Positions 56,322 through 64,000 of a DNA stretch of 64,000 nucleotides are shown piece after piece. The stretch is from contig NZ_MAXF01000060.1 in NCBI RefSeq assembly GCF_001704635.1, forward strand, positions 1-64,000. Reading direction: 5' to 3'. Positions within the stretch are counted from its first letter, which is position 1; every line of letters starts with the position of its first letter. Under the pieces are notes generated by a model. It made no database searches, was not told where the DNA came from, and saw only the letters and a list, made by a program, of their open reading frames with translations. The position numbers were made by a program, and so were the translations under genes. The DNA is from Streptomyces sparsogenes (GTDB taxonomy: Bacteria; Actinomycetota; Actinomycetes; Streptomycetales; Streptomycetaceae).

Positions 56322-57571
56322 GCACGACCCCGAACACCCAGCCGGAACCCCTGTCCCCGATCTCCCGGCGCCGCCTGCTGGGCACGGCCGGCGCCGTCGG
56401 CGCCGCCGGGCTCGTCGCGGGCGGCGCGGCCGGGGCGTACGCCTCCGAGACGGCCCGCAGCGAGCCCGACCCGCTCAGCTCCCTCGGCTCGACCGCCGAG
56501 CCCTTCCACGGCGATCACCAGGCGGGCATCACCACCCCCCTCCAGGCGCACGGCCATCTGGTCGCCCTCGACCTGGCGCCCGGCGCGGACCGCAAGGCGG
56601 CCGCCGCCCTGCTGCGCCGCTGGTCGAAGACGGCCGAGGAGCTGACGGCGGGCCGGGCCCCGGCGGACGACACGGGCATCGCGCTGGACGCGGGACCGGC
56701 GTCGCTGACCGTCACCTTCGGCTTCGGCCGGACCTTCTTCGGCAAGGTGGGGCTGAAGGACCGGCTGCCCGAGGCGCTGGCGCCGCTCCCCGACTTCTCC
56801 GCGGACGCGCTCGACCCCAGGCGCAGCAACGGCGACCTGTGGCTGCAGATCGGCGCGAACGACGGACTGGTCGCCTTCCACGCGCTGCGCGCGCTGCAGC
56901 GCGAGGCGCGGGGGGCGGCCCGGGTGCGCTGGCAGATGAACGGCTTCAACCGCACGCCCGGAGCGACCTCCCGCCCCATGACCGCCCGCAACCTGATGGG
57001 GCAGATCGACGGCACCAACAACCCCAAGCCCACGGACGACGACTTCGACCAGCGGGTCTTCGTCCCCGCGAAGGGTCAGCCGGCGTGGATGGCGGGCGGC
57101 TCGTACGCGGTCGTGCGGCGGATCCGGATGCTCCTCGACTCCTGGGACCACCTCTCCCCGGAGCGGCAGGAGAAGGTGATCGGCCGCCGCAAGTCGGACG
57201 GCGCCCCGCTGTCCGGCGGCACCGAGACCACCCCGGTCCGGCTGGACAAGGTGAACGCGGACGGATCGCTGGCCATCGCCGGCGACGCGCACGTACGGGT
57301 CGCCGCGCCCGCCTCGAACCAGGGCGCGGCGATGCTGCGCCGCCCCTTCTCGTACCACGACGGCTTCCGGGAGGACGGCGCGCCGGACGCCGGGCTGCTG
57401 TTCATCGCCTGGCAGGCGGATCCGATGAAGGGCTTCGTGCCGGTGCAGCGGAAGCTGGACCGGGGCGACGGGCTGTCGCGCTTCCTGCGGCACGAGGCGA
57501 GCGCGCTGTTCGCGGTGCCGGGCGGCTGCGTTCCGGGGGAGTACGTCGGTCAGGCACTCTTGGAAGGGTGA
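56318..57571 (+). CDS. dtpA: DyP-type heme peroxidase, Tat-exported (DtpA)
   Basis: A 417-aa dye-decolourising peroxidase. Tat signal SRRRLLG at 16-22 followed by a hydrophobic Ala/Gly stretch; GxxDG motif GQIDGTN with distal Asp231; proximal heme ligand His347 in FSYHDGF; downstream conserved Arg in VPVQRKLDRG. In S. lividans the orthologous DtpA is needed for copper delivery to the oxidase GlxA during morphological development. The gene is the last of the coupled sco-ECuC-copCD-dtpA unit; the gene order equals the S. lividans operon. Confidence 0.94.
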   Translation: MSTTPNTQPEPLSPISRRRLLGTAGAVGAAGLVAGGAAGAYASETARSEPDPLSSLGSTAEPFHGDHQAGITTPLQAHGHLVALDLAPGADRKAAAALLRRWSKTAEELTAGRAPADDTGIALDAGPASLTVTFGFGRTFFGKVGLKDRLPEALAPLPDFSADALDPRRSNGDLWLQIGANDGLVAFHALRALQREARGAARVRWQMNGFNRTPGATSRPMTARNLMGQIDGTNNPKPTDDDFDQRVFVPAKGQPAWMAGGSYAVVRRIRMLLDSWDHLSPERQEKVIGRRKSDGAPLSGGTETTPVRLDKVNADGSLAIAGDAHVRVAAPASNQGAAMLRRPFSYHDGFREDGAPDAGLLFIAWQADPMKGFVPVQRKLDRGDGLSRFLRHEASALFAVPGGCVPGEYVGQALLEG

Positions 57572-57638
57572 ACCGCCGCGCCTTCGGCCGGGCGCTGGGT
57601 ATCGTGACGGTTCTCGTCCGTTCCAGGGAGTCAGCGTG

Positions 57639-58574
57639 ATGTCGGCCAGCCGCTATACCTATCTCGGTCCCGAGGGCACCTTCACGGAGGCCGCCCTGCG
57701 GTCGCTGCCGGAGGCCGCCACCCGGGAGCTGACGCCCATGGTGTCGGTGCCGACGACGCTCGACGCCGTGCGGTCGGGGGCGGCGGCGGCCGCGCTGGTG
57801 CCCATCGAGAACTCGGTGGAGGGCGGGGTGACCGCCACGCTCGACGAGCTGGCCACCGGTGAGCCGCTGATGATCTACCGCGAGGTGCTGCTGCCGATCG
57901 CCTTCGCGCTGCTGGTGCGGCCGGGCACAAAGCTCACCGAGCTGAAGACGGTGACCGGTCATCCGGTGGCCCAGCCGCAGGTCAGGAAGTGGCTGGCGGC
58001 CAATCTCCCGGACGCCGTGTGGGAGTCGGCCGCCTCCAACGCGGACGGCGCGCGGCTGGTGCAGGAGGGCCGCTACGACGGGGCGTTCGCCGGGGAGTTC
58101 GCGGCGCCGACGTACGGCCTGGAACCCCTGGTCACCGACATCCACGACGCGCAGAACGCGGCGACCCGCTTCGTGCTGGTCGGCCGCCCGGCGCGGCCCG
58201 CCGCCCGGACGGGTGCGGACAAGACGTCCGTGGTGATCTGGCTCGGCGCCGACCATCCGGGTGCGCTGCTGGAGCTGCTCCAGGAGTTCGCGGCGCGCGG
58301 CGTCAACCTGGTGCGCATCGAGTCACGCCCGACGGGTGAGGGCATCGGCCGTTACTTCTTCTCGGTGGACCTCGAGGGGCACATCACGGACCGCAGGGTC
58401 GGATCGGCCCTGATGGGGCTGAAGCGGATCTGCCCGAACGTGCGGTTCCTGGGCTCGTACCCGCGGGCCGGCGTCAAGCCGTCGGACATGTCCCCGCTGC
58501 GCCACGGGACCGCGGACGAGGACTTCGCGGCGGCGGACGAGTGGCTGGCCCGCTGCCAGGACGGCCGGGTCTGA
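57639..58574 (+). CDS. pheA: Prephenate dehydratase
   Basis: A 311-aa enzyme converting prephenate to phenylpyruvate in phenylalanine synthesis. PDT domain (1-185: YTYLGPEGTFTEAAL; VPIENSVEGGVTATLDEL; DAQNAATRFVLVGR with the catalytic Thr-Arg-Phe) and C-terminal ACT regulatory domain (ALLELLQEFAARGVNLVRIE; SRPTGEGIGRYFFSVDLEGH), which binds Phe for feedback inhibition. Stand-alone, not fused to chorismate mutase, as usual in actinomycetes. Start ATG 57639 or the GTG just before it (57636); GGGAG precedes both. Confidence 0.95.
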   Translation: MSASRYTYLGPEGTFTEAALRSLPEAATRELTPMVSVPTTLDAVRSGAAAAALVPIENSVEGGVTATLDELATGEPLMIYREVLLPIAFALLVRPGTKLTELKTVTGHPVAQPQVRKWLAANLPDAVWESAASNADGARLVQEGRYDGAFAGEFAAPTYGLEPLVTDIHDAQNAATRFVLVGRPARPAARTGADKTSVVIWLGADHPGALLELLQEFAARGVNLVRIESRPTGEGIGRYFFSVDLEGHITDRRVGSALMGLKRICPNVRFLGSYPRAGVKPSDMSPLRHGTADEDFAAADEWLARCQDGRV

Positions 58575-58587
58575 GACCCACCGTCTT

Positions 58588-58651
58588 GGGGCCTCGGGCC
58601 CGGTGCCTGCGGGCCCGGCGCCTGCCGTCCCGGGGCCTCGGGCCCGGTGCC
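58588..58651. repeat. 20-bp direct repeat after pheA
   Basis: GGGGCCTCGGGCCCGGTGCC at 58588-58607 and again at 58632-58651. Each is itself rich in short inverted repeats, so it may act as terminator of pheA. Confidence 0.7.
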
Positions 58652-58680
58652 CGGCGTCTCGGGCTTCCGGCCCGACAGAG

Positions 58681-58978
58681 TTATCCACAGGCGCGGGGCG
58701 CGGGCTGGGGACAAGTCGACACATCAACCCGGCGTAATCGACACATCACCCAGCTCGCCCCAACCCGCCTACCCCCACCCACTCACCCTCACGTCATCAC
58801 TTTTCCCCCGACCGACTCCCCGGAGTGAGCGAATCCCACCCGGAAGAGTGTGTGAACGAGGCTTGAGAGGGGAATCCTGCGCCGAGCACTTCGCGTACCA
58901 GATGATCAGCCCGACATCCACAGAACTCACACACAGCCTGTGGATAACCTGCGCCACCGCGCCCCGGCCTGTGGACAA
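58681..58978. promoter_or_regulatory. Cluster of DnaA boxes between pheA and serS
   Basis: Three strong boxes: TTATCCACA at 58681-58689 (+), its reverse complement at 58939-58947, and the reverse complement of TTGTCCACA at 58970-58978. Two weaker ones: 58706-58714 (one mismatch) and 58914-58922. They lie within 300 bp of gene-free DNA. The rest of the 58575-59193 gap shows no gene. Confidence 0.8.
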
Positions 58979-59193
58979 CGCGACGGTCAACTCCCCGTTC
59001 GCACAAGGAAAGCCGGACGCCGCGCCCGCCCATGTGCCCCATTTCAGGGAATGCGCGCGCTTTCCTCGGCGATGCGCAGGCGCACACGGACAGGCCAATC
59101 CCCAGGAATGCCTATCACCACAAAAGCGAGCAAAGCATGAGGCAAGGGAATATCGCGTCGAGCACCGGATGTGCACACCGGTAACCTGGTGGC

Positions 59194-60471
59194 GTGATTG
59201 ACCTTCGCCTGCTCCGTGAGGACCCCGACCGTGTGCGCGCCTCCCAGCGTGCCCGTGGAGAGGACGTCGCCCTTGTCGACGCGCTGCTCTCCGCCGACGA
59301 GCGGCGCAGGTCGTCCAGCGTCCGCTTCGACGAGCTGCGCGCCGAGCAGAAGGCGCTCGGCAAGCTCATCCCCAAGGCCTCCGGCGACGAGAAGGCGGAG
59401 CTGCTGAAGAAGGCGGGCGAGCTGTCCGCCGCGGTGAAGGCCGCCGACGCCGCGCAGGACGAGGCCGCGGAGGAGACCCAGCGGCTGCTGCTCCAGCTCG
59501 GCAATCTGGTCCACCCGGACGTGCCCATCGGCGGCGAGGACGACTTCGTCGTCCTGGAGACGGTCGGCACCCCGCGCGACTTCGCGGCCGAGGGCATCAC
59601 CCCCAAGGACCACCTGGAGCTCGGCGAGCTGCTCGGCGCCATCGACACCGAGCGCGGCGCCAAGGTGTCCGGCTCGCGCTTCTACTACCTGACGGGCGTC
59701 GGCGCCCTGCTCGAGCTGGCGCTGGTCAACGCGGCGATGGCGCAGGCCACCGCGGCGGGCTTCACCCCCGTCCTCACCCCGGCCCTGGTCAAGCCCAAGG
59801 CCATGGAGGGCACCGGCTTCCTCGGCCAGGCCGCGGACGACGTCTACCACCTCGACAAGGACGACCTCTTCCTGGTCGGCACCTCCGAGGTCCCGCTCGC
59901 CGCGTACCACATGGACGAGATCCTGGACGCGGCCGAACTGCCGCGCCGCTACGCCGGGTTCTCCTCCTGCTTCCGCCGCGAGGCCGGCTCGTACGGCAAG
60001 GACACCCGCGGCATCTTCCGGGTGCACCAGTTCGACAAGGTCGAGATGTTCGTCTACACGACGCCGGAGGAGGCCGAGGCCGAGCACCAGCGGCTGCTGG
60101 AGTGGGAGAAGCAGTGGCTGACCTCGCTCGAGCTGCCCTTCCGGGTGGTCGACCTGGCCTCGGCCGACCTGGGCGCCTCGGCCACGCGGAAGTTCGACTG
60201 CGAGGCCTGGATCCCGACCCAGGGCAAGTACCGCGAGCTGACCTCGACCTCCAACACGACCGAGTTCCAGTCCCGGCGGCTGTCGATCCGGATGCGCGAG
60301 GACAAGCGGGTACGGCCGCTGGCGACGCTCAACGGCACGCTGTGCGCGGTCACGCGCACCATCGTCGCCCTGCTGGAGAACCACCAGCAGGCCGACGGGT
60401 CGGTGCGGGTGCCCGAGGTCCTGCGCCCCTACCTGGGCGGGCGTGAGGTCCTGGAGCCGGTCGCCCGATGA
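59194..60471 (+). CDS. serS: Seryl-tRNA synthetase
   Basis: A 425-aa class II synthetase charging tRNA-Ser. N-terminal antiparallel coiled-coil arm (about 30-105) that holds the tRNA long variable arm; catalytic core with motif 2 [18 protein letters not shown] and motif 3 [18 protein letters not shown]; serine-site [11 protein letters not shown]. Length is normal. GTG 59194 has no ribosome site; a TAACCT -10 box at 59182-59187 would place transcription initiation at or next to the start codon, so the mRNA may be leaderless. The stop overlaps the next gene (ATGA). Two tRNA-Ser genes lie elsewhere in the window. Confidence 0.96.
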   Translation: MIDLRLLREDPDRVRASQRARGEDVALVDALLSADERRRSSSVRFDELRAEQKALGKLIPKASGDEKAELLKKAGELSAAVKAADAAQDEAAEETQRLLLQLGNLVHPDVPIGGEDDFVVLETVGTPRDFAAEGITPKDHLELGELLGAIDTERGAKVSGSRFYYLTGVGALLELALVNAAMAQATAAGFTPVLTPALVKPKAMEGTGFLGQAADDVYHLDKDDLFLVGTSEVPLAAYHMDEILDAAELPRRYAGFSSCFRREAGSYGKDTRGIFRVHQFDKVEMFVYTTPEEAEAEHQRLLEWEKQWLTSLELPFRVVDLASADLGASATRKFDCEAWIPTQGKYRELTSTSNTTEFQSRRLSIRMREDKRVRPLATLNGTLCAVTRTIVALLENHQQADGSVRVPEVLRPYLGGREVLEPVAR

Positions 60472-61286
60472 GTGAGCCGGCTCTCCCCTACCGGCTCATC
60501 GCCACCGATCTCGACGGGACCCTGCTGCGCGACGACCACACGGTCTCCGAGCGCACCCGGGCGGCGCTCGCCGCGGCCACCGCGGCGGGCGCGGCGCACA
60601 TCGTGGTCACCGGGCGCACGGTGCCGGTGGCCCGGCGCATCCTCGACGACCTCGACTACCGGGGGCTCGCGGTGTGCGCGCAGGGCGCGCAGGTCTACCA
60701 CGCGGGCGAGCACCGGCTGCTGACCTCGGTGACGCTGGACCGGCAGCTGGGCGCGCTGGCCCTGGAGAAGATCGAGTCGGAGGTCGGCCCGCTGTTCCTG
60801 GCCGTGGCCCGGGACGGTCTCGACGGCAAGGTGCTGTTCGGGCCCGGGTATCGGGTGCACCCCGCGGAGCGGGCGGCCCGGCCGCTCGACGACCGGGCCG
60901 GCCTGTGGTCCGCCCCCGTCAGCAAGCTCTACATCCAGCACGCGCGGCTGGGCGACGACGAGCTGGCCGAGGCGGCGCGGGTGGCCGCGGGCGGCCTGGT
61001 GGGGGTGACCCTGGCGGGCGCGGGGCTGGTGGAGCTGTTGCCGCTGGGGCTGACCAAGGCGACGGGCCTGTCGCTGGCCGCCCGCCGCCTCGGGATGACC
61101 GCGGCCGACACCATCGCCTTCGGCGACATGCCCAACGACATAGCGATGCTCCAGTGGGCGGCCCACGGCGTGGCGATGGCGGGGGCGCACCCGGCGCTGA
61201 AGGCCGTGGCCGACGAGGTCACCGCGTCCAACGGCGAGGACGGCATCGCCCTCGTGCTGGAGCGGCTGCTCAGCCCAGGGCCTTGA
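60468..61286 (+). CDS. HAD-family phosphatase (Cof type)
   Basis: A 272-aa HAD-IIB (Cof-like) phosphatase: motif [19 protein letters not shown], motif [11 protein letters not shown], Lys in LTKATGLSL, motif [14 protein letters not shown]. Large C2B cap in between. Typical sugar-phosphate or flavin-phosphate phosphatase; substrate unknown. ATG 60468 overlaps the serS stop, so translation is coupled. Its 3' end overlaps the converging phospholipase gene by 17 bp. Streptomyces genomes keep this serS neighbour. Confidence 0.92.
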   Translation: MSEPALPYRLIATDLDGTLLRDDHTVSERTRAALAAATAAGAAHIVVTGRTVPVARRILDDLDYRGLAVCAQGAQVYHAGEHRLLTSVTLDRQLGALALEKIESEVGPLFLAVARDGLDGKVLFGPGYRVHPAERAARPLDDRAGLWSAPVSKLYIQHARLGDDELAEAARVAAGGLVGVTLAGAGLVELLPLGLTKATGLSLAARRLGMTAADTIAFGDMPNDIAMLQWAAHGVAMAGAHPALKAVADEVTASNGEDGIALVLERLLSPGP

Positions 61287-61722
61287 CCGCCTGGTAGTAC
61301 GTCCAGGCGGTGCTGTTGCAGGCGGTCTTCTTCGCCCCGCTGTAGGCGCCGCACACCCGCTTGAGGTCCTCGTAGAAGGCGCTGTCGAGACGGGCCTTGT
61401 TCGCGTCGAAGGCGCCGACGGCCTTGTAGTTGCGGTAGCCGAAGTCATGGCGGGCGCAGGCGGTCTGGAACGGGAAGCCGAAGGGGTTGTCGGGGGACTT
61501 GCTGCAGTAGTCCGTCGTCCAGTTGAACTGGTACGCGGACCAGGCGCCCTGGTTGTTGCGCGCCGCGAGCCAGGTGTTGTAGCTGCCGGCGCTCGTCTGG
61601 GTCCAGCTGGAGAGCACCTGCGACTTGTCCGCGGGTACGGCGGCGTGGGCGGGCCCGGAGAGGGCCACGGTGGCGGCCGCGGCGACCGCGGTGGCGGCGA
61701 GGCTCGTGGCGAGACGACGCAT
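61270..61722 (-). CDS. Secreted prokaryotic phospholipase A2
   Basis: A 150-aa secreted enzyme of the streptomycete PLA2 family (Streptomyces violaceoruber type). Signal peptide MRRLATSLAATAVAAAAT..., cut near AHA|AVPAD. Catalytic His-Asp pair in CARHDFGYRNY; four cysteines (DYCSK, ACARHD, RVCGAY, TACNST) for two disulfides. Releases the sn-2 fatty acid from phospholipids with Ca2+. ATG 61722 follows GGAGGAA. Convergent with, and overlapping, the HAD gene. Confidence 0.93.
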   Translation of the reverse strand: MRRLATSLAATAVAAAATVALSGPAHAAVPADKSQVLSSWTQTSAGSYNTWLAARNNQGAWSAYQFNWTTDYCSKSPDNPFGFPFQTACARHDFGYRNYKAVGAFDANKARLDSAFYEDLKRVCGAYSGAKKTACNSTAWTYYQAVKALG

Positions 61723-61936
61723 CGGTTCCTCCGATGTCTCTGACGGCGCTTCATATATCGCCGTAGGGAAGGGAGATGGCGCGAGTACGAGGCGGTGCGC
61801 GTGGTGCACGCCAAGACTTCGGCAGGTCCCTGACAACCGTCAAGATTCATTGAGTCGTCTGCTTGAACAGAGTTCAACCACCGGGCTTTGGGAGATTCCT
61901 CCAAGTGGCCGTGTGATCAGCGCATTTGGCTCATTC

Positions 61937-62959
61937 TCAGGGGCCGCGCCGCGCCGGGCCGCGCGGCGACAGCAGCAGCGGGCCCGGTCCCTTGATCCGG
62001 CGGATCGTCGGGGAGGTCTCCATGCCCCGCACCCCCGGCAGCGCGGCGACCCGCGTGGTCAGATAGTCGTACAGGCCTCGTACGTCCCGGCACACCACAA
62101 TCGCCAGCAGATTGTGCGGCCCGGTGGTCGCACAGGCGAAGGCCACCTCGGGGTGCGCGGCCACCGCCTCCCCGGCGGCCGCGAGCTCGGCGGGGGGCAC
62201 CGACAGCCACAGCACGGCCGTGGAGCCGTGGCCGAACAGCCGTGGGTGGTAGTCGACGTCGAAGTAGAGCGTGCCGTCGGAGCGCAGTTCGGCCAGGCGG
62301 CGGCGCACCGTCGACTGCGACCAGCCCGTGGCGGCCACCAACTCGGCCAGCCCCGCCCGCCCGTCGCGCGCCAGCACGCCCAGCAGCCGCCGGTCGCCCT
62401 CGTCCAGCGCGACGGGAGGACCGGGCGGACGGGGCGAGACGGGATGGGTCAGCCGCTCGATCTGCCGGGGCGTCAGCATGCCGGACTTGCTGACCAGGCC
62501 CTCCGGCCCGCCGAAGTACTCGTGGAGCATGCAGTGCGCGGCCACCCCCACCACCCGCGGGGTGCGGGGCAGCTTGCGCAGCAGCAGGGCGTCGCTGTCC
62601 TCGCCGGACGCCGCGCGCGTGATGGCGGCGATCTCGGTGCCACCGGACAGCAGGCTCACCCATGAGGTGTCGGGGCGGCGGGCCAGCGCCTCGGCCACCG
62701 ACACGGCCGCGTCCGGGGCGCACTGCACCCGCACCAGCCAGACGACCTCGCCGAGCGCGACGGGGTCGGTGAGCCCCAGCACCCGGATCGTCCCCGCCGT
62801 GCGCAGCCGGGTGTAGCGGCGCGCCACGGTCTGGTCGGAGACGCCGAGCACATCGGCGATCCGGCTGAACGGGGCCCGGCCGTCGAGCTGGAGGGCCTGG
62901 ACGAGCTGCCGGTCCAGGTCGTCGTGGGCCTCGTGGGTGACCCGGGTGTCGGAATACAC
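61937..62959 (-). CDS. Lrp/AsnC-family regulator with duplicated HTH/RAM
   Basis: A 340-aa protein made of two Lrp-like modules: HTH 1 (about 13-60, ALQLDGRAPFSRIADVLGVS), RAM/ligand region, HTH 2 (about 190-235, LARDGRAGLAELVAATGWSQ) and a second RAM region (YFDVDYHP ... PHNLLAIVVC). Double-length Lrp proteins are common in Streptomyces. Divergent from an MFS exporter gene (140-bp gap), which it may control through an amino acid or small ligand. GTG 62959. Confidence 0.9.
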   Translation of the reverse strand: MYSDTRVTHEAHDDLDRQLVQALQLDGRAPFSRIADVLGVSDQTVARRYTRLRTAGTIRVLGLTDPVALGEVVWLVRVQCAPDAAVSVAEALARRPDTSWVSLLSGGTEIAAITRAASGEDSDALLLRKLPRTPRVVGVAAHCMLHEYFGGPEGLVSKSGMLTPRQIERLTHPVSPRPPGPPVALDEGDRRLLGVLARDGRAGLAELVAATGWSQSTVRRRLAELRSDGTLYFDVDYHPRLFGHGSTAVLWLSVPPAELAAAGEAVAAHPEVAFACATTGPHNLLAIVVCRDVRGLYDYLTTRVAALPGVRGMETSPTIRRIKGPGPLLLSPRGPARRGP

Positions 62960-63098
62960 CGCGAAAGGTTACCTCTTGTCGGATCACGCCACCCGAGCCG
63001 CGCCGGCTGGAAGAGATCGGGACGACTGACGACCGTGGACGTCACGGGGGGTACGGCGTCGGGCCGGGCCCCACTCGCTGTGGAACTCGGAGTTCGTC

Positions 63099-64000
63099 AT
63101 GCGGAGCAAATGGTGGCCGCTCGCGGCCATCACCCTCGGCAATTTCATGCTGCTGATCGACGTCACGATCGTGAACTCGGCGCTGCCCCAGGTCGCGCAG
63201 GGCCTGGACGCCTCGTTCACCTCCCTCCAGTGGGTGATGGACATCTACGCGCTGGCGCTCGCCGCCCTGCTGATGGCCGCCGGTTCGGCGGCCGACCTCT
63301 TCGGCCGGCGCCGGCTGTACCTGCTCGGGCTGACCGTCTTCGCCCTCTCCTCGCTGGCCTGCGGACTGGCCCCGGGCACCGGGGTGCTGATCGCCGCCCG
63401 CGGGGTGCAGGGCGTCGGGGCGGCGGCGATGTTCGCCACCACCACCCCGCTGCTGATGGCCACCTACACCGGCCGCGACCGCGGCGTCGCCTTCGGCGTG
63501 TGGGGCGGGACCAGCGGGGCGGCCGCGGCGGTCGGGCCGGTGCTCGGCGGGCTGCTGACCGAGTACGCCGACTGGCGGGCGATCTTCCTGGTCAATCTGC
63601 CGCTGACGGCGATCGCGGTGTGGATCACGCTCCGTACGGTCGGCGAGTCGCGCGGCGCCGCCGGCGCGCGGATCGACTGGCCGGGCGCCGCGTCCTTCAC
63701 GCTGTGCGCCGGCGCTCTGACGTACGGGCTGATGCGGGGCGGCGAGGAGGGCTGGTCCGAGGGCGGCACGGTCGCGTCGCTGGTGGCCTCCGCCCTCGCG
63801 CTGGTCGTGTTCGTCCTGGTGGAGCGCCGGAAGCGGCAGCCGCTGCTGGACCTGGGGCTGATGCGCCGCCCCACCTTCGCGGTGCTGATGGCGGCGGCCC
63901 TGCTGCTCCAGGCGGCCGCCTTCCCGTACCTCACCTACGCGGGGATGTGGCTGCAGTCCGTCCTCGGCCTCAGCCCGGTGCAGGCCGGGCTCTCGGTGAC
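63099..64000 (+). CDS. DHA2-type MFS drug exporter (C-terminus off the window)
   Basis: The first 300 codons of a 14-helix MFS exporter (EmrB/QacA type). Visible: helix 1 PLAAITLGNFMLLIDVTIVN with the DHA2 'LDxTIVNVALP'-type signature in slightly varied form, motif A AADLFGRRRLYLLG, motif B region ARGVQGVGAAAMFATTTPLL, motif C GPVLGGLLTEYADWRAIFLV. ATG 63099 with CGGAG upstream. Divergent from the Lrp-type regulator. The substrate is unknown; the rest of the gene lies beyond the right edge. Confidence 0.92.
   Translation, partial: MRSKWWPLAAITLGNFMLLIDVTIVNSALPQVAQGLDASFTSLQWVMDIYALALAALLMAAGSAADLFGRRRLYLLGLTVFALSSLACGLAPGTGVLIAARGVQGVGAAAMFATTTPLLMATYTGRDRGVAFGVWGGTSGAAAAVGPVLGGLLTEYADWRAIFLVNLPLTAIAVWITLRTVGESRGAAGARIDWPGAASFTLCAGALTYGLMRGGEEGWSEGGTVASLVASALALVVFVLVERRKRQPLLDLGLMRRPTFAVLMAAALLLQAAAFPYLTYAGMWLQSVLGLSPVQAGLSV

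Overview
The window is a 64 kb piece of a high-GC actinomycete chromosome, almost certainly Streptomyces. This rests on the codon bias (nearly all third positions G or C), many GTG starts, a pSAM2-type integrative element, a subtilisin-inhibitor-family gene, a secreted streptomycete-type phospholipase A2, SigE-family and MocR regulators, and the block ycnI - sco - PCuAC - copCD - dtpA - pheA - serS that I know from Streptomyces. Genes and sites were called by reading translations and motifs; no database search was possible.

Layout. 1-7.5 kb: a two-component system running off the left edge with a tandem-repeat operator candidate, an F420-type oxidoreductase, two paralogous lipoproteins flanking the initiator tRNA gene, an isochorismatase-like hydrolase and small unknowns. 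7.58-19.6 kb: a complete ~12 kb actinomycete integrative and conjugative element (AICE) integrated in the 3' part of tRNA-Arg(ACG), with 49-bp direct repeats at its ends. Its core is a GntR repressor, two small proteins, a TraB/FtsK-like transfer protein, a SpdB-like membrane protein, an HUH replication initiator, an excisionase-like HTH and a tyrosine integrase. Its left third carries cargo: a secreted beta-helix protein, a HAD hydrolase, an HTH-TPR regulator and a small protein.

20-31.6 kb: tRNA-Ser(GCU), an SSI-like inhibitor with an unusual reactive site, a 1642-residue PAS / degenerate kinase / double-receiver protein with a huge low-complexity middle, a TetR-MFS divergent pair, an acyl-CoA synthetase, a SigE-family sigma factor and a DUF1906 secreted protein. 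31.6-36.7 kb: a five-gene, translationally coupled operon matching the mycobacterial igr (steroid side-chain) set: two acyl-CoA dehydrogenases, a ChsH1/ChsH2-type hydratase pair and an Ltp2-type aldolase, behind a consensus promoter overlapped by a dyad.

37-51 kb: small unknowns, tRNA-Ser(UGA), an HtrA protease, a glycerophosphodiesterase, two anti-sigma-type ATPases, a DUF5926 protein, a primase/polymerase-domain protein with a tandemly repeated 3' end, a PP2C-like protein whose first ~40 codons look frameshifted, an aminopeptidase P and a MocR regulator. 51-57.6 kb: the copper-trafficking / DyP peroxidase cluster. 57.6-64 kb: pheA, an intergenic cluster of DnaA boxes, serS, a HAD phosphatase, phospholipase A2, a double-HTH Lrp regulator and a DHA2-type MFS exporter cut by the right edge.
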